Assembly (NCBI GenBank): GCA_018674025.1
Contig: JABHBC010000265.1
Coordinates: 1-6,829 of the forward strand
Reading direction: 5' to 3'
DNA length: 6,829 bases
Source: Flavobacteriaceae bacterium
Lineage (GTDB): Bacteria; Bacteroidota; Bacteroidia; Flavobacteriales; Flavobacteriaceae
Of this stretch, positions 1 to 6,829 are shown one piece after another; positions within the stretch are counted from its first letter, which is position 1, and every line of letters begins with the position of its first letter. The notes beneath the pieces are model-generated. The model saw only the letters and a list, made by a program, of their open reading frames with translations, had not been told where the DNA came from and did not search any database. A program made the translations under genes and the position numbers.

Positions 1-2828
1 AAACCAGCTTCTGAAACATCTAAACAATCATCTCCATCTGAATCTAAATCAATATAATTGTAGTTTTCATCTCCATCAACATTTGAAAGTGTGTAATTTG
101 TTACTCCGCTATCAATAGAATTTTCTAAATCATCAGAGAGTCCATTACTTCCAAAATTTACACCATCAATAATTCCATCTGTGTTAGCATCTAAAGCATC
201 ACTTACAGCTTCTTGTAAATCAAATATTCCATCATTGTCAGAATCAAGATCTAAATAATCTTGTATTCCATCCTCATCAAAATCTAATGGAGACGCGCCG
301 TTAAAAATATCATCATAACCGTCTTGATTTCCGTCAATACTAGAAAGCGGTTGGTATAAAACTCCATTATATTCTACAATATCTAAAATTCCATCATTAT
401 CGCTATCAGCATCATTAGAGTCAACAATACCATCATTGTCAGAATCCGTGGGGAAGCAAGTTGCGATCATTTTAAATGAGGCTGCATTTTCTATTTGCCC
501 TGAGTTAAAATGAGTGAATTCAATTGAATTAGTAAGGTGCGTGTAAAGTTTATACGTTGCGTCAGCAGTATTTAAATTAGTTCCGTTTAACTTGAAACGA
601 ATTTCAAAATTAGAGAACGAAGTAACACCAGATTCATAAATTCCATCAAAATTAGTATCAATCAATATTTGATTATCAGGATTTAAAATTGTAATTGATT
701 TAGAAGGTGGAACATTAAATTTAAAAGATTCTTCATTATCAAGACCAGATGTCCAAAAAGCACTTTGAAAGTCACTTTGCTCAATACTCAAACTAACCTC
801 AGAACTAAATGAAATATTGGCTGTATTAAATCCTTCATATTCAACTGATATACCTTCTTCATTTAAATCCTCATAAACAGTAGGTGCAAGTGATGAAAAA
901 TCACCAATATTGTTGCCGTCCCAAATCAACACATCAGGTAATGCATTTGGTGAACTAGTTAGTTCCCAACTAACAGTTGCTAGATTTTCACCGTCATTGC
1001 CAATTGTTCCATCTATATCACCAGAAAAATCTATATTTTTATCCCCAAGAGATTCCTCACAATTTAATATTCCATCATTGTCAATATCTATATCAATATT
1101 ATCATTTACTCCATCAAGATCTGTATCAGGTGGACATGCGCTAACTGGAATATTATCTGAAAGTAGAATTCCCTCGCAATCATCAACAGCCCCTGAAATT
1201 TGATAATAGCCAGGTTCAGTTGGTGTAAAACTATTTCCAATAGCACCATCAATCATTTCTCCATTAAAATACCATTGATATTGATCAAATATAGAAATGC
1301 TGTTTAGTCTTAATTCAAGATTTGGGATACATCCCTCTGAACCTACAGAGATTTCCTCTAGAACAATTTCAGGCTTATATGCAAATCCCGAATAATAACC
1401 CCCAAAAGTTGCATAGTCATATGCTCCAAAAGAAGCAACATATACTTGACTAGAGGATACTATAGATACATTTCCTGTTAATCCTTCAACAGTGTATGTT
1501 TCGAACAAAGGATTTCCGTTTACAGGTTGTACATCGCCTGCATAATCTGAAATATCATTTCCGTTAATCAGAACTGTTGAACCAGTTTCGGTAACAATTG
1601 TTACGACACCACCAAACGCATAATCTGGACCTAATTTATTAATTGCAGCAATATTATTTACAATGGATGGAGTTTGACAATTTATTGGTGGCACAAAAAA
1701 TAATCCCTGATTAGGGATTCCTGTTCCAGCACCAAATGGACCTTCAGTTCCTGGCCTAATTCCACCAATAACTTGATACGCAAAAACTGGTTTAGAGGTT
1801 TCAACATACATGTTACTAGAAACTCCTATTTCAGGACCTTGACCATACTGATCATAAGATACCCCATAAAAAGAAGAAGGTATTGACCAGTGTTCTCCAG
1901 CTTGAGCAATAGTATATTCTAATGTACCATTAACATATACTTCAGTATCAGGTTCATGAGCCACAATTAGAGGTCTTTCTATTTGATCTGGGCCAATACC
2001 TCTAACGAATATGTATTCAGTACCAATACGTTCTATTGGAACAATTTGATCAACACCCGCATCTTGCCCATTAGAATCAGTAGTAGTGTTAGCATTAGAA
2101 CCTGTGATTGATCCAGAATTTACAGCGATTGGTTTGTCAGATTCAACAAGAACACCAATCAGACCATCTGAATTATTTATATTATCACCTGGTTTAATCG
2201 CAACTAGATAGCTTTCTCCAGAATTTAGTATTACGTCATTGATAGGTGCATTATTCACAATGGTTACACCATTTCCAAAGTCAGAAAAATTTACAGTAGT
2301 ATTATCTTCAGTGGCTAAAACTGTTACAAAATTCAAAAAACTATTACTCATATCATCACCAAGATTCTCAAAAGTTCCTACTCTAAAAGTTTTACCTAGA
2401 GCAGCTAATCCTTTGCTAACTAGTCCTGCTGCTTGATAATAAGCATCACTAGTAAATAATCTTGCAGAAACATATACTAAATCCTCACCTTCAACTATGA
2501 ATCCCTTATTATTAAATGTTTGACCAGAATCTTCAGACAAAGCAATAAAATTTGTTTGATTGCCATCACCGATAAAATATTCGTAAGGGCTAGAATTTGA
2601 TATAGAGACAGTAATTGGTTCTCCACCAATTGGCGTAATTATAACATCTATTGGATTTTCATTGGGAGTGGAAATGTACATATATTGAATCTGAGGAGTC
2701 CCACTTCCTTGACCTTGGGTACCGATAGGTGGTATATAATGTGTTTTGCTAAACTGAGAAAATGAATTAATTGAAAATATAAATAGAATAAATAATAAAG
2801 TTATTTTAATCTTTTTTAATCTTTTCAT
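1..2828 (-). CDS. Large secreted adhesin-like protein: IgGFc-binding-like region plus thrombospondin type 3-like repeats (C-terminus cut off by window edge)
   Basis: Reading the minus strand from ATG at 2828-2826 gives 942 uninterrupted codons running off the left edge, so the C-terminus is missing. Residues 1-24 are a signal peptide (basic start, hydrophobic core, cleavage probably NSFS/Q). Residues about 130-480 resemble the IgGFc-binding family: ATEDNTTVNF (172-181), a GESYLVAIKPG stretch, SDKPIAVNSGS (230-240), then DQIVPIERIGTEYIFVRG. Residues about 485-565 look like an Ig-like module (QYQWYFNGE, then PGYYQISG). Asp-rich DxDxDG repeats occur at 565-592 and 792-942, separated by an unassigned beta-rich stretch of about 200 residues (594-790). 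Flavobacterial proteins of this build are usually exported by the type IX system and end in a sorting or gliding-associated domain; that part is not visible, so T9SS export is inference. The likely role is cell-surface adhesion or matrix. The ligand is unknown, and IgG binding should not be assumed. No Shine-Dalgarno is seen; a TGA overlaps the ATG out of frame. Confidence 0.88.
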   Translation of the reverse strand, partial: MKRLKKIKITLLFILFIFSINSFSQFSKTHYIPPIGTQGQGSGTPQIQYMYISTPNENPIDVIITPIGGEPITVSISNSSPYEYFIGDGNQTNFIALSEDSGQTFNNKGFIVEGEDLVYVSARLFTSDAYYQAAGLVSKGLAALGKTFRVGTFENLGDDMSNSFLNFVTVLATEDNTTVNFSDFGNGVTIVNNAPINDVILNSGESYLVAIKPGDNINNSDGLIGVLVESDKPIAVNSGSITGSNANTTTDSNGQDAGVDQIVPIERIGTEYIFVRGIGPDQIERPLIVAHEPDTEVYVNGTLEYTIAQAGEHWSIPSSFYGVSYDQYGQGPEIGVSSNMYVETSKPVFAYQVIGGIRPGTEGPFGAGTGIPNQGLFFVPPINCQTPSIVNNIAAINKLGPDYAFGGVVTIVTETGSTVLINGNDISDYAGDVQPVNGNPLFETYTVEGLTGNVSIVSSSQVYVASFGAYDYATFGGYYSGFAYKPEIVLEEISVGSEGCIPNLELRLNSISIFDQYQWYFNGEMIDGAIGNSFTPTEPGYYQISGAVDDCEGILLSDNIPVSACPPDTDLDGVNDNIDIDIDNDGILNCEESLGDKNIDFSGDIDGTIGNDGENLATVSWELTSSPNALPDVLIWDGNNIGDFSSLAPTVYEDLNEEGISVEYEGFNTANISFSSEVSLSIEQSDFQSAFWTSGLDNEESFKFNVPPSKSITILNPDNQILIDTNFDGIYESGVTSFSNFEIRFKLNGTNLNTADATYKLYTHLTNSIEFTHFNSGQIENAASFKMIATCFPTDSDNDGIVDSNDADSDNDGILDIVEYNGVLYQPLSSIDGNQDGYDDIFNGASPLDFDEDGIQDYLDLDSDNDGIFDLQEAVSDALDANTDGIIDGVNFGSNGLSDDLENSIDSGVTNYTLSNVDGDENYNYIDLDSDGDDCLDVSEAG
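3..455 (-). repeat. C-terminal block of thrombospondin type 3-like calcium-binding repeats
   Basis: Within the large surface protein, residues 792-942 contain repeated acidic units such as DSDNDGIVD (795-803), DSDNDGILD (808-816), DFDEDGIQD (849-857), DSDNDGIFD (862-870) and DLDSDGDD (927-934). The DxDxDG spacing is the calcium-binding loop pattern of thrombospondin type 3 repeats. Some units are nearly identical in DNA: the same 17 bases occur at 229-245 and 430-446, with diverged versions near 389-405 and 1071-1087. Such repeats usually form rigid, calcium-stiffened stalks in exported proteins. The block continues past the window edge. Confidence 0.8.
1053..1136 (-). repeat. First, isolated pair of thrombospondin type 3-like repeats
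   Basis: Residues 565-592 of the large surface protein carry DTDLDGVND, then DIDNDGILN, flanked by cysteines C565 and C590. This is the same acidic DxDxDG pattern as the C-terminal block but is separated from it by about 200 residues of non-repeat, beta-rich sequence. A cysteine also sits just before the second block (C791), so each block starts after a cysteine and a proline-containing lead-in (CPPDTD and CFPTDSD). Confidence 0.7.
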
Positions 2829-2918
2829 TCAGTTAAGTTTGTAATTAAACCAATAGGTGAAATTATTTTGAGAGTAAATATAAAATAATAAATCACTATT
2901 AATAGTTAATTTTTATAT

Positions 2919-2956
2919 AAAAAAAACCGTTATCAATTTGATAACGGTTTTTTTTT
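2919..2956 (-). terminator. Rho-independent terminator of htpG (symmetrical, potentially bidirectional)
   Basis: A perfect 8-bp stem, CCGTTATC (2927-2934) with GATAACGG (2940-2947), encloses a 5-base loop. It is preceded by a run of 8 A (2919-2926) and followed by 9 T (2948-2956). Read in the htpG direction, the hairpin starts about 25 bases after the stop codon and ends in a U-run, so it should stop htpG transcription before the downstream surface-protein gene. The A/T flanks make it symmetrical, but no plus-strand gene runs into it here. The rest of the 2829-2971 gap is very AT-rich, and no convincing promoter for the surface protein was found in it. Confidence 0.9.
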
Positions 2957-2971
2957 AATAAAATTTTAATC

Positions 2972-4861
2972 TTATTTAATTATGTCATAGCTTCTTTTGA
3001 TAAAGTTAGTTAACTCTTCACCTTTTAAGAGACCGTGAGATAATTTTGCCAAATCTAAACTTTGACTTATTAGTCTAGATTGTTTCTTCTTAGTCTTAGT
3101 TGCAAGAATCTGTCCAACTAACTCTGAGTTTGTGTTAACAGTAAGATTAAAAATTTCTGGCATATTACCCATACCAAACATTCCACCGCCTCCGCCAGTT
3201 TGTTGCATCTCTTTCATTCTTCTCATAAACTCTGGTTGAGTAATAATAAAAGGATCAGCTTCACTGTCCATGCTTTCAAGTTGTACTGTAAATTTATCAG
3301 AGGGGATCTCTTCTTTTAAAATATCTTCTAATTTCTTTTTTTCATCATCTGATAATTTGGAAATCTTAGTATCATCTTTCTTGATAAGATTATCGATATG
3401 GTCAGAATCAACTCTTACAAACGAAATCTTTTCTTTAGAACCCTCTAGTTTTTGAATCAGATGCCCAATAATTGGAGAATCCAAAAGTAAAACTTCATAT
3501 CCTTTTCTTTTAGCTGTTTCGATATAGCTATGTTGATCAACTTTGTTAGAAGCATATAAAACAACTAATTTATCATCTTTGTCTGTTTGATTATCCTTTA
3601 TTTTATCAGTCAGTTCTGATAATGTATAATATTTATCATCAACTGAAGGGTATAAAGCAAATTTGTCAGCTTTATCAAAAAACTTCTCATCACTTAACAT
3701 TCCATATTCAATTACTATCTTGATGTCATTCCATTTTTTTTCAAAATCTTCTCTACTGTTTTTGAATAGCGAATTTAGTTTGTCTGCAACTTTTCGGCTT
3801 ATGTAAGAAGATATTTTTTTAACTGCACCATCGGCTTGTAAATAAGACCTGGATACGTTTAAGGGGATATCAGGAGAATCAATAACACCTCTTAACATGG
3901 TTAAAAACTCAGGGACTATTCCTTCAACGTTGTCAGTTACAAATACTTGATTTTGATAAAGTTGAATTCTATCTTTTTGAATATTTAAATCATTATTTAT
4001 TTTTGGAAAGTATAAAATACCAGTTAAGTTAAAAGGGTAGTCAACATTTAAATGAATATTAAATAAAGGTTCTTCAAATTGCATTGGATACAATTCTCTA
4101 TAAAAACTTTTGTAATCCTGATCCTCTAAATCTTTCGGTTGCTTTGTCCAAGCGGGCTTGGGATTGTTAATAATATTATCAACAGTTATTTTTTTAGCTA
4201 CAGCATCTTTTTCCGCGTCTTCAGGTAATGGTAATTCTTCTTCCTTGGTTCCAAATTTTATAGGAACTGGCATGAACTTATTATATTTTGTAAGTAGTTC
4301 AGTTATTTTAGAATCTTCTAAAAACTCTTTTGAGTCTTTATCAATGTGGAGAATTATCTCAGTACCTCTATCTTTCTTTTTAGATTTTTTTAAAGTAAAA
4401 TTTGGAGATCCATCGCAAGACCAGTGTGCAGCATCATCTCCTCTGTAAGATTTTGAAATAATTTCAACTTTACTTGAAACCATAAATGCAGAATAAAATC
4501 CTAATCCAAAATGTCCTATAATTCCTGAATCTTTTGCAGAGTCTTTATATTTTTCTAAAAACTCTTCTGCTCCAGAAAAAGCAACTTGGTTTATATATTT
4601 TTCAATTTCATCAGCTGACATTCCTAAACCTTGATCGATGATATGAAGTTTTTTCCCTTTTTTATCAACTTTTACCTCAATAATTGGTTCGCCATATTTA
4701 ATTTTTTCTTTACCAATACTAGAAAGATGCTTTAGTTTTAAGGTAGCATCAGTAGCATTACTAATTAATTCTCTTAAAAATATTTCGTGATCACTATATA
4801 AAAATTTCTTAATTAATGGAAATATATTCTCAACCGAAACATTAATATTACCTTTTTTCAT
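2972..4861 (-). CDS. htpG: Molecular chaperone HtpG (bacterial Hsp90)
   Basis: This 629-residue protein is full length for the family (E. coli HtpG is 624). HtpG is a cytosolic, homodimeric, ATP-driven chaperone that remodels client proteins with the DnaK system. The N-terminal ATPase (GHKL) domain spans about residues 1-215. It shows FLRELISNATDA (28-39, catalytic-type E31 and nucleotide-binding N35), DQGLGM (76-81, adenine-contacting D76), the lid and glycine loop GHFGLGFYSAF (116-126), and GT at 166-167. The middle domain (about 230-490) includes YRELYPM, FNLTGILYFPK and NVSRSYLQ (335-342), where R338 is the conserved arginine that contacts ATP phosphate. The C-terminal dimerisation domain (about 500-629) has a glycine-rich loop with hydrophobic tip (GGGGGMFGMG, 556-565) and ends without the charged coiled-coil insertion I recall in some Bacteroides HtpG proteins. 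The start is supported by conserved N-terminal residues and an A-rich leader. It is probably monocistronic: terminator downstream, sigma-54-like promoter upstream. Confidence 0.98.
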   Translation of the reverse strand: MKKGNINVSVENIFPLIKKFLYSDHEIFLRELISNATDATLKLKHLSSIGKEKIKYGEPIIEVKVDKKGKKLHIIDQGLGMSADEIEKYINQVAFSGAEEFLEKYKDSAKDSGIIGHFGLGFYSAFMVSSKVEIISKSYRGDDAAHWSCDGSPNFTLKKSKKKDRGTEIILHIDKDSKEFLEDSKITELLTKYNKFMPVPIKFGTKEEELPLPEDAEKDAVAKKITVDNIINNPKPAWTKQPKDLEDQDYKSFYRELYPMQFEEPLFNIHLNVDYPFNLTGILYFPKINNDLNIQKDRIQLYQNQVFVTDNVEGIVPEFLTMLRGVIDSPDIPLNVSRSYLQADGAVKKISSYISRKVADKLNSLFKNSREDFEKKWNDIKIVIEYGMLSDEKFFDKADKFALYPSVDDKYYTLSELTDKIKDNQTDKDDKLVVLYASNKVDQHSYIETAKRKGYEVLLLDSPIIGHLIQKLEGSKEKISFVRVDSDHIDNLIKKDDTKISKLSDDEKKKLEDILKEEIPSDKFTVQLESMDSEADPFIITQPEFMRRMKEMQQTGGGGGMFGMGNMPEIFNLTVNTNSELVGQILATKTKKKQSRLISQSLDLAKLSHGLLKGEELTNFIKRSYDIIK

Positions 4862-4893
4862 TTTTTTAATTATTTAAAGTTTGATATTTAACC

Positions 4894-4909
4894 TTCAATA
4901 AGAATGCCA
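4894..4909 (-). promoter_or_regulatory. Sigma-54-like (-24/-12) promoter of htpG
   Basis: Read on the minus strand, this is TGGCAT-TCTTA-TTGAA. The RpoN consensus is TGGCAC-N5-TTGCW, so the invariant GG of the -24 element, the exact N5 spacing and the TTG of the -12 element are present; the usual GC at -12 is GA. If the GA pair marks -13/-12, transcription would start near 4883, giving a 22-base A/T-rich leader before the htpG ATG, which is a sensible length. The -24 element overlaps a short palindrome, ATGC-caaa-GCAT (4904-4915). Use of sigma-54 is inference from sequence only. Confidence 0.55.
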
Positions 4910-4919
4910 AAGCATACAG

Positions 4920-4934
4920 ACTGACAAACTGACA
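4920..4934. promoter_or_regulatory. Tandem ACTGACA direct repeat next to the htpG promoter (candidate activator/repressor site)
   Basis: On the plus strand ACTGACA occurs at 4920-4926 and again at 4928-4934, separated by a single A, so the period is 8 bp. In the htpG direction it reads TGTCAGT-T-TGTCAGT and lies 10 bp upstream of the -24 element. Exact tandem heptamers in an otherwise A/T-rich 122-bp divergent spacer suggest a protein-binding site. It could act on htpG, on the divergent secreted-protein gene, or both. The binding protein is unknown. Classical sigma-54 enhancers usually lie farther upstream, so the close position is unusual. Confidence 0.45.
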
Positions 4935-4983
4935 TTTAAAATGTAATTTTATAAACTAAAATTCATTTTATTATATTTATTAT

Positions 4984-5727
4984 ATGAAGAATATTTTAAT
5001 AATTTTTGGATCGTGTTTAATATTGTTTCTAACAATTAATATATTTTTAAAACCAACTAACGCTAATGCACAAAGCTTTATTGGTGCTTGGGAAAGAAAT
5101 CATATTTCAAAAGATGGAGTAAAATTAAAAAGTATTGTAATTTTTTCGAAATCACATCAGGTGCTTACCACTTATGAGACTTTGACAGGTGAATTTATAT
5201 ATTCAAATGGAGGAACATGGAAATTTAATAACAATATCATGACTAAAAAAGTAGAATTTGATACTAATGATTCAACCCGAGTTGGCTCAATAATATCGTT
5301 CGATGTTAAAATAAGCGATTCAATAGTGTCTGTAGTTGGAGGTAATATGAAATTTAAAAGAATTGATAATGGTAGACCAGGAAAGCTCAATGGTGCTTGG
5401 TTAATGTCAGCTAGATTTAAAGAGGGTACAAAGCAGTTGAGAGATACAACTAATCCTAGAAAAACCATGAAGATTTTATCTGGGACTCGTTTTCAATGGA
5501 TAGCTTATAATACTGAAAGCAAAAAATTTATGGCTACTGGTGGAGGATCTTATTCAACACTTAATGGAGAATATGTAGAAAATATAGAATTTTTCTCAAG
5601 AGATAATTCAAGAATTGGGGTTAGTCTAAAGTTTAACTTCCAATTATTAGATAATAAATGGGAACATAAAGGTTTTAGTAGTAAAGGTAATCCTATCCAT
5701 GAAATCTGGTCAAAAAGAAGTGATTAG
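4984..5727 (+). CDS. Secreted protein with two tandem lipocalin-like units, function unknown
   Basis: This 247-residue protein has an N-terminal signal peptide: a hydrophobic stretch at residues 4-22 and a likely cleavage after ANA (27-29), before QSF. The cysteine at 11 lies within the hydrophobic core and does not make a lipobox, so it is probably periplasmic, outer-membrane-associated or extracellular rather than a lipoprotein. The mature part is an internal duplication. Unit 1 (about 32-128) and unit 2 (about 135-244) share, in order, a GAW motif (34-36; 137-139), a Gly-rich turn (76-77; 186-188) and a matching acidic strand: VEFDTNDSTRVG (90-101) against IEFFSRDNSRIG (201-212). The size, opening GAW and beta-rich pattern resemble small lipocalin-like proteins common in Bacteroidota (a DUF4488-type relationship is possible but unverified). 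It is divergent from htpG across 122 bp and convergent with the symporter gene. No Shine-Dalgarno is seen. Ligand and role are unknown. Confidence 0.9.
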   Translation: MKNILIIFGSCLILFLTINIFLKPTNANAQSFIGAWERNHISKDGVKLKSIVIFSKSHQVLTTYETLTGEFIYSNGGTWKFNNNIMTKKVEFDTNDSTRVGSIISFDVKISDSIVSVVGGNMKFKRIDNGRPGKLNGAWLMSARFKEGTKQLRDTTNPRKTMKILSGTRFQWIAYNTESKKFMATGGGSYSTLNGEYVENIEFFSRDNSRIGVSLKFNFQLLDNKWEHKGFSSKGNPIHEIWSKRSD

Positions 5728-5764
5728 GTTATTTGTTTTTGATCTATTACTATTAAATAAACCT

Positions 5765-6829
5765 TTAGTTATTGCTATTTAAGTCTCGAATTAGATATAA
5801 TCCAAAGAATGTTATTAGCCCATTTATCGCTAATAATTCATAACCAAATTGATAAAAATTAGCTTTAGCGTAAATGCTTGCATCATCCCAATTATTTATT
5901 AAACAATCAAAAAATGAGATATCTAAACAGTTTTCAAAATTTAAACTAACTATTGCATAAACAGTAGGAGAATAATTGATTAAAAGAGTTAATAATGGAG
6001 CTAAAATAACTATAGGAATTAACTTTCTTTCATTGATATTTAATCTAGTAAATAAACCAAAAGAAAATAAACCAAGAAGAGGTCCATAAGTATAACTAGC
6101 CACCCTTAATAAGCTATCAATTACATTAGAGCTCAAAAGATATTTGAAAGATATAATTATTATAACAAGAATTAAGCTCATCCAAATGTGAACTTTCTTT
6201 CTTAAGATTACTTGCTGTTTTTCAGTCTTTTTTTCAAATTTTATAAAATCTATACAGTATGAAGTTGTTAAAGAGGTTAATGCACTATCGGCACTACTGT
6301 ATGCTGCTGCAATTAAACCTAATATAAAAGTTAGAGATAATACGATTCCTAAATCCCCGTTGAGTGCAATTTCTGGAAACAATAAATCTGTTTTTATTTG
6401 ACCGTCTAGCATCGGTATTTCTATACCATTTTTTGCTTTGTAAACAAATAACAAACTACCTAAAACCATAAATAGAGTAGTTACAATTACTAGAACAACA
6501 CTAAACCATAACATGTTTTTTTGAGCATCTTTTAAAGATTTACATGCTAAGTTTTTTTGCATCATATCTTGGTCTAAACCAGTCATACAAATTGTCACAA
6601 AAGCTCCACCAATAAAAGATTTAAAAAAATATTCTCTACTGTAAAAATTATCTAAATAAAAAACTTTGTTATACTTATCAAAATCTTCCGAATTTAAATA
6701 ATCAAAAAATGTCCAATTTAAACTATTTAGTATTTCATAAATGGAGATACCTACAGCCAAAAGCATAAATAAAGTTTGTAGGCTATCAGTCCAAATAATT
6801 GTCTTTATTCCCCCTTTGTTTGTGTAAAT
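5765..6829 (-). CDS. Sodium/solute symporter (SSS family), C-terminal 354 residues; N-terminus beyond window edge
   Basis: The minus-strand frame is open from the right edge to TAA at 5767-5765. The first in-frame ATG (6766-6764) is internal: the 21 codons before it encode YTNKGGIKTIIWTDSLQTLF, a conserved segment of SSS transporters, so the gene really starts outside the window. Members of this inner-membrane family use the sodium gradient to import sugars, amino acids, sialic acid or similar solutes. In the partial protein, GLDQDMMQKNLACKSLKDAQ (84-103) is the conserved cytoplasmic signature. AAAYSSADSALTSLTTS (174-190) corresponds to the helix carrying the sodium-site serines, and GPLLGLFSFGLFTR (249-262) is a further conserved helix. 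About eight or nine hydrophobic segments are visible. An extra polar, two-cysteine loop (about residues 296-325) precedes the last helix. The substrate cannot be predicted from this part. The gap to the convergent secreted-protein gene is 37 bp, with only a weak imperfect inverted repeat. Confidence 0.95.
   Translation of the reverse strand: MYTNKGGIKTIIWTDSLQTLFMLLAVGISIYEILNSLNWTFFDYLNSEDFDKYNKVFYLDNFYSREYFFKSFIGGAFVTICMTGLDQDMMQKNLACKSLKDAQKNMLWFSVVLVIVTTLFMVLGSLLFVYKAKNGIEIPMLDGQIKTDLLFPEIALNGDLGIVLSLTFILGLIAAAYSSADSALTSLTTSYCIDFIKFEKKTEKQQVILRKKVHIWMSLILVIIIISFKYLLSSNVIDSLLRVASYTYGPLLGLFSFGLFTRLNINERKLIPIVILAPLLTLLINYSPTVYAIVSLNFENCLDISFFDCLINNWDDASIYAKANFYQFGYELLAINGLITFFGLYLIRDLNSNN

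Noticed and set aside
910..1203. Plus-strand open frame of 97 codons inside the surface-protein gene
   Set aside because: It lies fully opposite the coherent 942-codon minus-strand reading frame, has low-complexity Ser/Pro/Ile content typical of a shadow frame, and has no recognisable domain. Similar plus-strand frames at 2239-2436, 3270-3455 and 4158-4448, and a minus-strand one at 5172-5468, were dropped for the same reason.
2875..2882. TATATTTA on the minus strand as a -7 element (TAnnTTTG) for the surface-protein gene
   Set aside because: The final G is missing and there is no TTG 19-21 bases upstream. Such A/T strings are expected by chance in this composition.
4907..4915. Minus-strand TATGCTTTG-type match as a housekeeping -7 element for htpG
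   Set aside because: It has three bases rather than two between TA and TTTG, and no TTG at the required distance. The overlapping -24/-12 arrangement fits better.
4944..4979. TAATTTTA (4944) and TATATTTA (4972) as -7 elements for the plus-strand secreted-protein gene
   Set aside because: Both lack the final G and a properly spaced TTG, and the second would leave almost no leader before the ATG at 4984.
5014..5016. Lipoprotein signal at Cys11 of the plus-strand secreted protein
   Set aside because: The cysteine is too close to the N-terminus and is followed by more hydrophobic core. The later ANA/Q site fits ordinary signal-peptide cleavage.
5727..5763. Possible terminator between the convergent secreted-protein and symporter genes (GGTTATTT with AAATAAACC)
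   Set aside because: The stem is A/T-rich with a one-base bulge, the loop is about 20 bases, and no T-run follows on either strand, so it cannot be called a terminator with confidence.
6764..6766. ATG at 6766-6764 as the start of the symporter
   Set aside because: The frame stays open to the window edge, and the 21 codons before this ATG encode a conserved transporter segment, so it is an internal methionine.

Overview
The window is AT-rich (roughly 30% GC by eye) and looks like a chromosomal piece of a marine-type member of the Bacteroidota, most likely class Flavobacteriia. The evidence is the Bacteroidota-style HtpG sequence, a very large secreted protein with an IgGFc-binding-like region and Asp-rich calcium-binding repeats, A/T-rich leaders without Shine-Dalgarno motifs, and a Bacteroidota-type sodium/solute symporter. 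No RNA genes, mobile elements or CRISPR arrays were seen.

Layout. Positions 1-2828 (minus) hold the first 942 codons of a large exported surface or adhesin-like protein whose C-terminus lies beyond the left edge. Positions 2829-2971 are a short intergenic region containing a strong rho-independent terminator. Positions 2972-4861 (minus) are htpG, the bacterial Hsp90 chaperone. Positions 4862-4983 form a divergent control region. It carries a -24/-12 (sigma-54-like) promoter match facing htpG, and a tandem ACTGACA repeat lies 10 bp upstream of that match. Positions 4984-5727 (plus) encode a small secreted protein built from two copies of one beta-rich, lipocalin-like unit. Positions 5765-6829 (minus) are the C-terminal part of a sodium/solute symporter whose N-terminus is beyond the right edge; it converges on the secreted-protein gene across a 37-bp gap.

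How the genes relate. The four genes do not form one obvious pathway. htpG appears to be monocistronic, bounded by its own promoter and terminator. The large surface protein is on the same strand but lies beyond the terminator, so it is probably transcribed separately. The most interesting signal is regulatory: the htpG promoter looks sigma-54-like with close-set tandem activator-type repeats, rather than the usual Bacteroidota TTG/TAnnTTTG housekeeping type. The secreted protein divergent from htpG and the domain layout of the large adhesin are also worth a second look. I did not find a convincing new multi-gene system here.
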